64,000 nucleotides of DNA from Mesorhabditis belari. Lineage: Eukaryota; Nematoda; Chromadorea; Rhabditida; Rhabditidae. Position 1 is the first letter of the stretch. Each line of letters starts with the position of its first letter. The DNA lies in NCBI GenBank assembly GCA_958450365.1, contig CAUEEP010000741.1, forward strand, positions 3,775,001 to 3,839,000, given 5' to 3'. Of this stretch, positions 44,014 to 54,665 are shown piece after piece. A model generated the notes under the pieces. The model was not told the origin of the DNA, did not search any database, and saw nothing but the letters and a program-made list of their open reading frames with translations. The position numbers and the translations under genes are program-made.

Positions 44014-44935
44014 TGTCAAGCTCTTCACCACGGTTCTCCAGTATGCCATGAAAGACCTCGACTACGGCATCCAGGTAGACGGCAGGAACATCACCAACCT
44101 ACGCTTCGCAGACGACATCGTGCTCTGCGCCAAGACACCAGCAGAAGCCCAACGGATGCTAGAAGACCTCAGCCGAGTCAGCAAGAAGATTGGCCTCGAG
44201 ATGAACAAGAAAAAGACTCAGAGCATGAGGAACGTATGGTGCCCACCTGGAGAGATCAAGCTGGAAGATAATTGAAGAAGTCACCTCCTACACCTAGCTC
44301 GGAAGAAGCATAAACATGAAGGGAGACGCCAGGAGTCGCCAGAAGAAGACGAGCGGCTTGGACAGCACTAGGAAGAATCAAAGAAGTCACAAAGATACTC
44401 AAGAATCACCAGAGGACTCGGGCATACCTCTTCGACAGTACCGTCCTCCCGGCACTCTGCTATGGGACAGAGACCTGGGCCACGACACAGACCACCGAAC
44501 GAGCCCTGAGAACGACGCATCGAGCCCTTGAAAGGAATCTCCTCGGGCACAATAGGAAGACGCAGCTCGATCAAGACCCTAGAAGTATGGATATCGCCAG
44601 CGCTCGGGACTCAGAGATCCAGTGGAAGTGATCGAGAGAAGAAGACTCAGATGGGCCGGCCACGTAACCAGAAGAACAGACGACAGATGGACGATATGGA
44701 TTACAGAGTGGCTGCCACGAGACCAGAAGAGGCCCATCGGAAGACCAGCAAACGAGGTGGAGCACAAGAGTGGCAGAGACGGTCAGAGAAAGGATGGCTA
44801 GAGTGCAACCACCACCAGCACAAGCAAGTCGAAGACTTCGAACCAGGAACACCCAAGATAGGAAACACTAGACGACAAGAGCAAGAGATAGAGAAATGTG
44901 GAAGCAGGTTGTGATCTGCGCAAAATAGGAACACC
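44014..44935 (+). pseudogene. RTE-like non-LTR retrotransposon, 3' part, frameshifted
   Basis: The first frame (44048-44275) encodes the RT core NLRFADDIVL with the FADD active site, then GLEMNKKKTQSM. Later pieces in other frames give VLPALCYGTETWA, RRLRWAGHV and PIGRPANEV, the usual 3' end of an RTE/CFDP2-type endonuclease-reverse transcriptase. Several frameshifts break it, and everything upstream of the RT palm is absent (5' truncation). Base composition is clearly GC-richer than both flanks, which suggests later arrival than the AT-rich surroundings. Confidence 0.8.
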
Positions 44936-45619
44936 TAAATGCGACGACAGATCAAAATTGTTGTCACGAAATTGCTAATCTATAACTTTTTTGTTTTGTT
45001 TTGTTTTGTTTTCCATAATTTCCATAATTTCTTTGATGAATTGGATGGGTAAACATAACATTTCTATCGCATTCTTTTCTTTTCTTGCAAATCGTTGAGA
45101 ATTTTGAGCTGAGCTGAGCAAGAATTGATTGATTCATTCATTTTTCAGGTAAAGAAAAGAAAAAACGAAGAATTGATGTACCAGAAAGGGTATGTTTCGA
45201 TTGAAAGCACAAAGTACAGAGAAAAACTGTGAGTAAAACACTAATTCAAGTTTCAAAAGGTAAAAATCGAGTAAAACGAGAAGCAAAACCTAAGCAAAAC
45301 TCAAACTTAAAGCAATTACTCACCGTTTAGCGAAGCTTTTTCCGGTCCATCAAAATCAATCGAATGAGTTAAAGAGCGGGGAAAAAGACTGGAAAAGAAT
45401 AGATGTGTTTGCGCGAGAAAGCCTCTCTAAACAAACTGTCACAGAAACAGTTTCGACACTACCAAGCAGGCCTGTAGCCAGGGTTTTTTTTTTTGTTTTT
45501 GAGAGAATCGCTAGAGCTTTGTCCAGAAGCGCTCAATTAATTTATACCCAAAAAGAAAATTTAACAAAATCTTTAGGCTACATCGTGGCTACAATGAAGC
45601 TTTACTAAATTTACTAATT
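44936..45619. other. Interval without a supported gene
   Basis: A (TTTTG)n stretch at about 44990-45012. The phrase ACCAGAAAGGGTAT at about 45180 also occurs in similar form near 13158 and 55680, a small dispersed repeat. Confidence 0.35.
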
Positions 45620-45760
45620 TAGGGATTTTAGGCAGAGACAGAGGTTTAAGACAAAGGCAGAGGCTTTAGGAAGAGACAGAGGTTTAAGACAAAGGCAGAG
45701 ACTATAGGCAGAGACAGAGGTTTAAGGCAAAGGCAGAGGCTTTAGGCAGAGACAGAGGTT
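45620..45760. repeat. GGCAGAGACAGAGGTTTAAG repeat
   Basis: About four copies of a 36-39 bp compound unit mixing GGCAGAGACAGAGGTTT and ACAAAGGCAGAGGCTTT. Confidence 0.8.
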
Positions 45761-46377
45761 TTAAACACTTAGCAATTATCCAGAAAACTTTTAACCACCG
45801 CCAATCGATTCTCCATATCAATTTACAGAAGACACGCGAGCTAAAGGGATTTAAAGTTGGGTTGTCACCATTTTTTTTTGTACTCAGCATCTCAGCAAAT
45901 GTCTTAACAGAATTTTAAGTCAGTATTAGAGTAGAAATCTTTCAGCACTTCAACTTTTGACAATTGTCAAATTTTCACTTTGTTATGGAAAAATTTGACA
46001 TCATGATTGTTTGGAGTTGATTTGTTTAAATGAATCAAACGTAGATTTGAGATTTTTGAGGTGTTTTTGATTTAAAGCTTTTTAAACGTTTATTGCTCAA
46101 GTTAAATTTCCTAAAAAAGAGCAAGAAGTAAAAAATACAATGAAAAAAGAATAAAATTCAGGTTAAACATTAGTTTAAAACCAAAAACAAGGTTCTTTTC
46201 ATCTAAAGCGTTTTCTAAAAGGCACCTAGAAAGCGGTATGAAATAGCGGTGTCTTTGGACAAAGTTTTGAAAAAAAAAAACTAAACTATAACTTTTTCTC
46301 AAATTTTCTTCTAATAATATTTGATATTTTTGGCCTAAAATCGAGCTTTTTAAAAAAACAAAGATTTAGCTCTAGAA

Positions 46378-47065
46378 GACGAAGTTCTAGAGTTCTAGAG
46401 TTTCCTTCTAGAGTTCTAGAGTTCTAGAGTTCTAGAGTTCTAGAGTTCTTTTCTAGAGTTCTAGAGTTCCTTTCTAGAGTTCTAGAGTTCCTTTCTAGAG
46501 TTCTAGAGTTCCTTTCTAGAGTTCTAGAGTTCCTTTCTAGAGTTCTAGAGTTCCTTTCTAGAGTTCTAGAGTTCCTTTCTAGAGTTCTAGAGTTCCTTTC
46601 TAGAGTTCTAGAGTTCCTTTCTAGAGTTCTAGAGTTCTAGAGTTCTTTTCTAGAGTTCTAGAGTTCCTTTCTAGAGTTCTAGAGTTCTAGAGTTCCTTTC
46701 TAGAGTTCTAGAGTTCCTTTCTAGAGTTCTAGAGTTCCTTTCTAGCGTTCTAGAGTTCCTTTCTAGAGTTCTAGAGTTCTAGAGTTCTAGAATTTCTTTC
46801 TAGAGTTCTAGAGTTCTAAAGTTCCTTTCTAGAGTTCTAGAGTTCTAGAGTTCCTTTCTAGAGTTCTAGAGTTCCTTTCTAGAGTTCTAGAGTTCCTTTC
46901 TAGAGTTCTAGAGTTCCTTTCTAGCGTTCTAGAGTTCCTTTCTAGAGTTCTAGAGTTCTAGAGTTCTAGAATTTCTTTCTAGAGTTCTAGAGTTCTAAAG
47001 TTCCTTTCTAGAGTTCTAGAGTTCCTTTCTAGAGTTCTAGAGTTCCTTTCTAGAACTCTAGACTT
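46378..47065. repeat. TTCTAGAG minisatellite
   Basis: Units of TTCTAGAG and TTCCTTTCTAGAG alternate over about 690 bp. A segment of about 180 bp is itself duplicated (TCTAGCGTTCTAG at about 46741 and 46920). Each unit contains the palindrome CTCTAGAG or TCTAGA. Confidence 0.95.
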
Positions 47066-47594
47066 CTTTTCTTTTAGATTACTTTGAAATAACTTTAATT
47101 TGTTGGATTTTTCCACGGAAAACCTGGGCATGGCTATTATCAGAAACACATTTTCCAGAAAAAGGTCATTTTTGACTTCTCAACTTAAAAGACACCAAAG
47201 CCTTCAAGAATCAATCTACTTTAAAATCTTTTTGCGCTATTTGGTAGAGGAGATTTAGGGCTTTCGAACCGTATACAACACTTATTCGCTGAGATTTGTA
47301 ATGTTTTTATTTTTGGAAAGATCTTTGAGCGCTGGTCTTCATTCCCATTACCTTAATCTTCATTTTCATTACCTTAATCTTGATTCCCATTGCCTTAATC
47401 TTCATTTTCATTACCCTAATCTTCATTCCATTACCCTAAAAGGCTCTCTTTCCAACAATGAGAACTCTACTTAAAACAAAAAAGCATAAGGTAAAGAAAA
47501 TTCGAAATAAATAAGAGAATTTGAAATAAATAAGAAAATAATGAAAAATAAAGTGTTAAATGATCAATGAATGCTATAAAAAAACAATAAAAAC

Positions 47595-48902
47595 CTATTC
47601 AAATTGATCGGCGAAAAAATATTTCATCATCAATTGCATTTTCAATGCGAAATCTTCTTCATAATCGTTTCCTTCTTCAAGCGACACTTGCAAGAAACAA
47701 ACGATCAAGTCAGATATTCGTTTTTTAAAGAATAAACATCTTCGATAATCTTTTGGGTTCAACGAAGTCGCCCAAATGCGCTCCAAATGCTCACAATTGA
47801 AGCCGTACTTGAACAACTGGGTGTACTGAGCGATGAATCTTGCCTCTTTCGTTCGCTCTCCAATTTCCACCATTCCAGTTTCTTTGATTAAATCAATGAG
47901 ATTTTGAAAAATGTTCTTTGAAACATTCTTTGGAACATTCTCTAAAACATTCTTTGGAACATTCTTTAAAACATCTCCTTTAACTTTATGAGAATAGTTT
48001 AAAGCAACAGCTGGCTGTTTGAAATTGCTTGGAATGCCTTGAGATAAGTAAATCTTTACTGTTTCCTCGAAAACTTCTCTCTCCTCAATTTGATCAAGAA
48101 TTTGTTGCAAATTCGAACTTTTCAATTGCTCATAGATATAAAGTGTTGGCTGATGGATGGCAAAAAGTAAACGACAATCGCTTTTGATTGGATAAATGAT
48201 GATTTTCGGAAGTGAAAGCTTTAAATCCTCCAAATCACCAAAAATCGTTGACATCCAAGTTTCACTAATATTTGCGTTAAATTGTGAAAGCAAAACTTTT
48301 GCTGATTTCAATTCTGAAGTAAAAAGAAAGCATTTTAGTGCTTTCAACTTCTTGGTGAACTTTTGAAGAGCCAAGAGTTGAGATTGAGATTCGTTGTGGT
48401 TAGTACTGGGCCTTAAATGGATCTTCAATAGTTTACAAGATTTTAAGAGATTCAAGAAAGCCCAGGGTTTACTCGTTTGCAGATTTGCGACAGAAAGGAG
48501 TTGATGATGATTTGCTTTTGTTACTTGATCAAGATTTGAGTGATCAAGATTTGTCACTTGATCATTTCTCACCGTTATCCTGTTATTTGCTACAAAAAAT
48601 GAGAATGAGAAGCCGTTTTTTGTGCAAATGTTTACCACGAAATTGTTTTCATAGAAATTCTCAGAGAATTTTGAGCAATTGATGAATTGATTGATTGATT
48701 TTGATTGTTTGATTGATTTCGATTGTTTGATTGATTGATTGAAACTGATTTCTTCAAGATTCTCGATCAATGGCCCATTTCGGATGACGAAATTTCGAAG
48801 TTCCCTATTTGCTTTCAGAAATAAAAGTGATTCCTTGGCGTCGACACGATTGAGAATCGAGTTTTGAATTTCATTTGGTAGATTGGAGAATTGAAGACGC
48901 AT
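47595..48902 (-). CDS. F-box domain protein, single exon
   Basis: An uninterrupted 435-residue frame from ATG to stop. Residues about 3-42 (FSNLPNEIQNSILNRV, then LLFLKANRELRNFV) match an F-box, the Skp1-binding adaptor of SCF ubiquitin ligases. The rest is probably a nematode-specific substrate-binding region I cannot name. Two internal low-complexity stretches are visible: NQSIKQSKSIKQSKSI near residue 55 and KNVPKNVLENVPKNV near 320. The lack of introns contrasts with the other genes here and fits either a retro-derived or rapidly expanding F-box family. A degraded copy of its central part is at 51703-51880. Confidence 0.75.
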   Translation of the reverse strand: MRLQFSNLPNEIQNSILNRVDAKESLLFLKANRELRNFVIRNGPLIENLEEISFNQSIKQSKSIKQSKSINQFINCSKFSENFYENNFVVNICTKNGFSFSFFVANNRITVRNDQVTNLDHSNLDQVTKANHHQLLSVANLQTSKPWAFLNLLKSCKLLKIHLRPSTNHNESQSQLLALQKFTKKLKALKCFLFTSELKSAKVLLSQFNANISETWMSTIFGDLEDLKLSLPKIIIYPIKSDCRLLFAIHQPTLYIYEQLKSSNLQQILDQIEEREVFEETVKIYLSQGIPSNFKQPAVALNYSHKVKGDVLKNVPKNVLENVPKNVSKNIFQNLIDLIKETGMVEIGERTKEARFIAQYTQLFKYGFNCEHLERIWATSLNPKDYRRCLFFKKRISDLIVCFLQVSLEEGNDYEEDFALKMQLMMKYFFADQFE

Positions 48903-49249
48903 TTTGGAAAGGATTTGAGTCAGGATCAGAAAGGATTTGAGTCAGGATTAGTGCCAGGAAACGCACGTTACTCTAAATAAATAAATAAATCTAAATAACC
49001 ACTTAAATAACCCATAAAGAGAGGGCAAATCGATCCGTTTTTTGGCGCTAAACTCAACGTACTGTCTATCTCTCTCTCGTAAAGAGAAATTGCAAAACAG
49101 CTGTGCTCTGATAGTTGCGAAATTGTGTGCCCATCGGCATCCATCACATATCGATGACGAGATTTCGAGATCCTATTGCACGTCCCGGCTACCGTAGCCA
49201 AGCTTAGTGAGTTATTTCGTTATTTCCATCTTTCCAACACTCTGAAACA
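48903..49249. other. Upstream of the F-box gene
   Basis: A short AATAAATAAATA run and a 77-codon minus-strand frame without recognisable features. Nothing further is supported. Confidence 0.3.
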
Positions 49250-49257
49250 AGTTAGCT

Positions 49258-50076
49258 GGGAGGTAGTCAAATGAGCGCCAAAAATTGAGCGCCAATCATT
49301 TCAGCGCCAATCATTTCAGCGCCAATCATTTTAGCGCGCGTTCATTTCAGCGCCGCACCAAAAATGACTGGAAAACATTCATTTCAGCGCCGAATCAGCC
49401 CATTCTGTATATGCATGTTATTTTTGCATTTTCTGCATGATCTCAAAGTTTTTACTGTATGTTTTTATCTAAATCATCTAAAGATAAAAATAATTCTTGG
49501 CAGCAAAATAAACCAAAATAAATCATGAACAAAACGTTACTTTGACTCAGAGTGTTCCTTTGTCTCGCCACTTCTTGCGCAGTTCACGAGCCTAAGCAAA
49601 GAACTATGTTAACTGTAAGCAAATTGTAAACGAAAACGGCAAGAAACGGTGAAAAAGCATGCTATTGGGGGAAAATATCATACAACTAGCAAATTTACAC
49701 ATTTTCATCAAAAAAACCTTAAATACGAGCTAATCTAACAATTTTTTTCCGCGCATTTGGTGCCTACTGCCGTGCCCCTAGGTCAAATGAGTGAAAAAAT
49801 GTAAAAACAGAAGCAAAACCCTAAAAAACATGCAAAAGCAGCGTAGAAAGCAAAAATATTAAAATTTAGTCGCGCTTAAATGAACGTTTTCCAGTCATTT
49901 TTGGCCCGGCGCTTAAATGAACGTTTTTAGGCCTTTTTAATTTGGCGCTCAAATGATTGTTTTCCAGTCATTTTTGGCACGGCGCTCAAATGAGTGGCGC
50001 TGAAATAAGCGTGAGCCAAATCGTTGGCGCTGAAATGATTGGCGCCCAATTGTTGGCGCTCATTTGACTACCTCCC
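49258..50076. mobile_element. 819-bp inverted-repeat element with 8-bp target duplication
   Basis: The ends are GGGAGGTAGTCAAATGAGCG and its exact complement. AGTTAGCT flanks both sides (49250-49257 and 50077-50084). Many copies of GGCGCTGAAATGATTGGCGC-type motifs, in both orientations, crowd the subterminal regions and would suit transposase binding. No transposase is encoded. The 8-bp duplication with a GG-starting end fits Merlin or P-like groups better than hAT, but I cannot assign it. Confidence 0.85.
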
Positions 50077-50179
50077 AGTTAGCTTGACATTGTAAAAGCA
50101 CTTTTAGCACTTCTTTACCCGGTTGCTCATTTTTCTTTCATCTTATCTTTTTGTTTTGTTTCATTCATCTTATCTTTTT

Positions 50180-51160
50180 GTTTTGTTGTTTTCAATTCAT
50201 TCAATTCAATCAATTTCAATCAATTTCATTCAATTTCAATCTATTTCAATCAATTTCAATCTATTTCAATTTAATTACCCAAGTTTTATAGTGTAAACTT
50301 GGTCGTTTTGTAGATAAAGGAGTTGTTTTTCCATTGCGCACATCATCAATCAGTCATCAGTCACAGAGCGAGAGCTGCTGTCTTGTCAATTTCTGTAACT
50401 ACACTACCGTTATCGCGACAAACTGTTCCATGTAAAGACCTAATGAATGGCAAGATAGTAAACAGAATAAAACTCTACCAGGTTGTTCAAACCGAGCCTG
50501 TAAGCCAGAGGAGCTCAACCAGAAGTCAGGTCCAAACCTGGTTTCTAATTTCGGATTTTTGTAATCTACTAATGAATGACAAGATAGTATACAAAATAGC
50601 GAAGCAAAATCTACAGCAAAGCCAGGGTAGACTAGGAGAAATTTCGGACAACCCTAACATTTATAGCCTTTCCACAGAGCCAGAAAAGCCAAGAAGCCCT
50701 GTGACGCCAGGTCAGGTTTGGACCATGGTTTAGACTTGACAAGGGAATGATCCAGACTGGGGCTGGCATTTCAGGATAAGTTCGGAGTGCAAACACCAGT
50801 CGGATCTCGGCATTCCAAATATCAGAAGTCAGGTCCAAGCCTGTTTTCGGGTTTCGGATTTTTTTTAATCTACAGGAAAATAGCGCAAAACATTGAGCGT
50901 TTTTGGGAAAGCGCAAAGTGGAGGAACATCATCGTGATGATCTCGATGCGTATCTTCTCGAATTTGGCACTGGCGTGTCGCCAACGTAACAAGGGAACCG
51001 ATTTCTTTGCTAAGCTTTTGAAAGATTTGCTACAATGTTCTCAGCTGAAAAACAAGTCCAGCTTAATGTTTAGAAGGTACTTTTGCAATGCTTTTTTAAA
51101 AAAAACCAAGAATTACGCCTTTTACATTTTTTTAAATGCAAATTATGGAAATTGGCATTG
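50180..51160. repeat. Dispersed repeat with two related units
   Basis: AGAAGTCAGGTCCAA...CCTG, TTTCGGATTTTT and AATCTAC occur at about 50520-50570 and again at 50823-50875, and TAATGAATGGCAAGATAGTA recurs at 50441 and 50570. A short CAATTTCAATCTATTT array is at 50200-50275. The 136-codon frame here has no recognisable protein features. Confidence 0.5.
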
Positions 51161-51163
51161 GCT

Positions 51164-51330
51164 TCAAATTGGCTTCAAATTGGCTTCAAATTGGCTTCAA
51201 ACTGGCTTCAAATTGGCTTCAAACTGGCTTCAAACTGGCTTCAAACTGGCTTCAAATTGGCTTCAAATTGGCTTCAAATTGGCTTCAAACTGGCTTCAAA
51301 TTGGCTTCAAATTGGCTTCAAATTCACAAT
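51164..51330. repeat. 11-bp TTGGCTTCAAA minisatellite
   Basis: About 15 units of TTGGCTTCAAA with a CTGG variant. Three spurious frames of 85-189 codons arise from it. Confidence 0.95.
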
Positions 51331-51702
51331 TCAGATGGCTTCATATTAAGGAATAATGCAAATTTAGGAATTTACGGGGGAAAAAGTCCATAATTACCCT
51401 TTCAGACATGAAAAACGCTAGAATTACATTTCAGTTTTACTTGTTGTTTAGTTGTTTAGATTCTCACTGAACAAACTCCACTATTTGTGCTTGTTTTTAA
51501 AAAAACACTAAGTCACAATATCTTTATTTACCAAAGTTTTTGGGTTTAGAGATTTAGCGGCCAAACTTTCCTGATAAAAGAGCATTCAAAACAAGAATTT
51601 ACCTGTTGAGCTGATTTTTCCATGCTTTCGACTCAGCTGGTAACTTTTTAAAGAATAAAAATTCTTCTAAGAAATATATTTATACTCTGATCTTTATATT
51701 TC

Positions 51703-51880
51703 AGATTTGCGACAGAAAAAAGTCGATGATGAGTCAAATTGGCTTGATCTTTTGTCACTTGATCAAGCTTTGAGGCATTTTTCACCGTTACCCAGTCATT
51801 TGTTACGGAAAAACGAGAATGGGAAGCCGTTTTGGTTGTGGTTCAATGGTAGATGTCTTGCAAAACGCACAATTTATCAA
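51703..51880 (-). pseudogene. Fragment of an F-box paralogue
   Basis: The plus strand (AGATTTGCGACAGAAAAAAG through GGGAAGCCGTTTT) aligns along its length with 48481-48620, antisense to the F-box gene's middle. Frames are broken, so it is a relic of a related gene or a partial duplication. An adjacent 3' phrase (GCAAAACGCACAATTT) has no match in the intact gene. Confidence 0.6.
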
Positions 51881-52029
51881 AACTTTACCTTATTAGGGCA
51901 AACTTCGCTCAAACTGGAGCAACCTGGCACTATCAGCAACCTGGCACTAGCACCCTCCAGGAATCAAATCTGTAGAGAAAAGGAACAAATCTATACCGAA
52001 AAGGAACCAAATCTGTAGAGAAAAGGAAC

Positions 52030-53835
52030 GAATCTTTATCAAAACTTTCCCTTATTAGGGCAAACTTCGCTCAAACTGGAGTTGGAGCAGCTCAGACTGG
52101 AGCAGCTCAGACTGGAGTTGGAGCAGCTCAGACTGGAGTTGGAGCAGCGCAGACTGGAGCAGCTCAGACTGGAGTTGGAGCAGCTCAGACTGGAGTTGGA
52201 GCAGCGCAGACTGGAGCAGCTCAGACTGGAGTTGGAGCAGCTCAGACTGGAGTTGGAGCAGCTCAGACTGGAGTTGGAGCAGCGCAGACTGGAGCAGCTC
52301 AGACTGGAGTTGGAGCAGCTCAGACTGGAGTTGGAGCAGCGCAGACTGGAGCAGCTCAGACTGGAGTTGGAGCAGCTCAGACTGGAGTTGGAGCAGCTCA
52401 GACTGGAGCAGCTCAGACTGGAGTTGGAGCAGCTCAGACTGGAGTTGGAGCAGCTCAGACTGGAGTTGGAGCAGCTCAGACTCGAGCAGCTCAGACTGGA
52501 GTTGGAGCAGCTCAGACTGGAGCAGCTCAGACTGGAGTTGGAGCAGCGCAGACTGGAGCAGCTCAGACTGGAGTTGGAGCAGCTCAGACTGGAGTTGGAG
52601 CAGCTCAGACTGGAGCAGCTCAGACTGGAGTTGGAGCAGCGCAGACTGGAGCAGCTCAGACTGGAGTTGGAGCAGCGCAGACGAGAGCAGCTTAGACTGG
52701 AGCTGGAGCGGCTCAGAACAAATCTATACCGAAAAGGAACCAAATCTGTAGAGAAAAGGAACAAATCTTTATCAAAACTCTCCCTTATTAGGGCAAACTT
52801 CGCTCAAACTGGAGTTGGAGCAGCTCAGACTGGAGCAGCTCAGACTGGAGTTGGAGCAGCTCAGACTGGAGTTGGAGCAGCGCAGACTGGAGCAGCTCAG
52901 ACTGGAGTTGGAGCAGCGCAGACTGGAGCAGCTCAGACTGGAGTTGGAGCAGCTCAGACTGGAGTTGGAGCAGCGCAGACTGGAGCAGCTCAGACTGGAG
53001 TTGGAGCAGCTCAGACTGGAGTTGGAGCAGCTCAGACTGGAGTTGGAGCAGCGCAGACTGGAGCAGCTCAGACTGGAGTTGGAGCAGCTCAGACTGGAGT
53101 TAGAGCAGCGCAGACTGGAGCAGCTCAGACTGGAGTTGGAGCAGCTCAGACTGGAGTTGGAGCAGCGCAGACTGGAGCAGCTCAGACTGGAGTTGGAGCA
53201 GCTCAGACTGGAGTTGGAGCAGCTCAGACTGGAGCAGCTCAGACTGGAGTTGGAGCAGCTCAGACTGGAGTTGGAGCAGCTCAGACTGGAGCAGCTCAGA
53301 CTGGAGTTGGAGCAGCTCAGACTGGAGTTGGAGCAGCTCAGACTGGAGCAGCTCAGACTGGAGTTGGAGCAGCTCAGACTGGAGCAGCTCAGACTGGAGT
53401 TGGAGCAGCTCAGACTGGAGCAGCTCAGACTGGAGTTGGAGCAGCTCAGACTGGAGTTGGAGCAGCTCAGACTGGAGCAGCTCAGACTGGAGTTGGAGCA
53501 GCTCAGACTGGAGCAGCTCAGACTGGAGTTGGAGCAGCTCAGACTGGAGTTGGAGCAGCGCAGACTGGAGCAGCTCAGACTGGAGTTGGAGCAGCTCAGA
53601 CTGGAGTTGGAGCAGCTCAGACTGGAGCAGCTCAGACTGGAGTTGGAGCAGCGCAGACTGGAGCAGCTCAGACTGGAGTTGGAGCAGCGCAGACGAGAGC
53701 AGCTTAGACTGGAGCTGGAGCGGCTCAGAACAAATCTATACCGAAAAGGAACCAAATCTGTAGAGAAAAGGAACAAATCTTTATCAAAACTCTCCCTTAT
53801 TAGGGCAAACTTCGCTCAAACTGGAGCGACCTGGC
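52030..53835. repeat. Two-block 15/21-bp array (CTCAGACTGGAGCAG / CTCAGACTGGAGTTGGAGCAG)
   Basis: Block 1 is about 52078-52700 and block 2 about 52810-53710. Each is framed by the same unique sequence (TTATTAGGGCAAACTTCGCTC on the left, GGAACAAATCTATACCGAAAA on the right), so the array plus its frame was duplicated. Units are 15 and 21 bp in irregular order, with CGCAGACTGG variants. Both lengths are multiples of 3, so frames of 541, 350, 334 and 241 codons remain open on both strands (LEQLRLE, GVGAAQTG or CSNSSLS repeats). None starts at a convincing ATG or continues outside, so I treat it as non-coding. Confidence 0.92.
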
Positions 53836-54130
53836 ACTATCACAATCACTTCAACACTTGCGTTTGAAATGATGAATAGAAAGGGATGAATAGAAAAGGG
53901 AGCACACAAATGACTCAAAACAAAGCTTAAATAATGGGTTTTTAAGTACACAAGCTACGACAAACGGTCAACTGAATATCGTCTAGTGGCTGATTACGGT
54001 AGTTTATTCATCAACTTTGAATTTTGACTTGTTTATTCAATTTTGACTAACTGCAGAGCAGTGGCAATTCGCCACAGTTCCTATCGGCTAATGCGTTTTC
54101 TAAATTTCGCATGAATTTCGCTAGTTTTAG

Positions 54131-54258
54131 CACGTTGCGATCCACCACTTCCTTGTAAAAATGAGGCTACACGAATCCGAATACTTGCAACACTTGCGTT
54201 TGTCCGACAGGTCTAGGTGGTGCTTATTCTCATCTGAATTCTGAAGTTGCCTATTCAA
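54131..54258 (+). pseudogene. EGF-like exon of an astacin (NAS-type) metalloprotease, frameshifted
   Basis: The first frame reads CDPPLPCKN. After a one-base shift near 54165 the next frame reads GYTNPNTCNTCVCPTGLGGAY. Together they resemble the Cys-rich EGF-like segment that follows the catalytic domain in nematode NAS astacins. TTTTAG precedes and GTGAGT follows, so it looks like a former exon. One expected cysteine after GGAY is serine. No HExxH catalytic exon is visible nearby. Confidence 0.55.
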
Positions 54259-54310
54259 GTGAGTTTAAAGGATACTTTACCGTTATACTTCCCCGAAATT
54301 TGCATGCATC

Positions 54311-54665
54311 TCTAATCTAATCTAATCTATCTCTAATCTAATCTAATCTATCTCTAATCTAATCTAATCTATCTCTAATCTAATCTAATCTATCTCTAAT
54401 CTAATCTAATCTATCTATAATCTAATCTAATCTATCTCTAATCTAATCTAATCTATCCCTAATCTAATCTAATCCATCTCTAATCTAATCTAATCTATCT
54501 CTAATCTAATCTAATCTATCTCTAATCTAATCTAATCTATCTCTAATCTATCTCTAATCTAATCTAATCCATCTCTAATCTAATCTAATCTATCTCTAAT
54601 CTAATCTAATCCATCTCTAATCTAATCTAATCTATCTCTAATCTAATCTAATCTATCTCTAATCT
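54311..54665. repeat. 21-bp minisatellite TCTAATCTAATCTATC
   Basis: About 17 copies of CTCTAATCTAATCTAATCTAT with CCATC variants, directly right of the astacin-like exon. Confidence 0.94.

Noticed and set aside
48968..49201. 77-codon minus-strand frame upstream of the F-box gene
   Set aside because: No recognisable features and no supporting exons.
50323..50733. 136-codon frame
   Set aside because: Composed of a dispersed repeat occurring twice nearby; no domain or splice support.
52082..53867. Open frames of 541 and 350 codons (plus) and 334 and 241 codons (minus) as coiled-coil or Ser-rich proteins
   Set aside because: They are the same 15/21-bp array read in different frames, lack a convincing ATG, and all stay open only because unit lengths are multiples of three.
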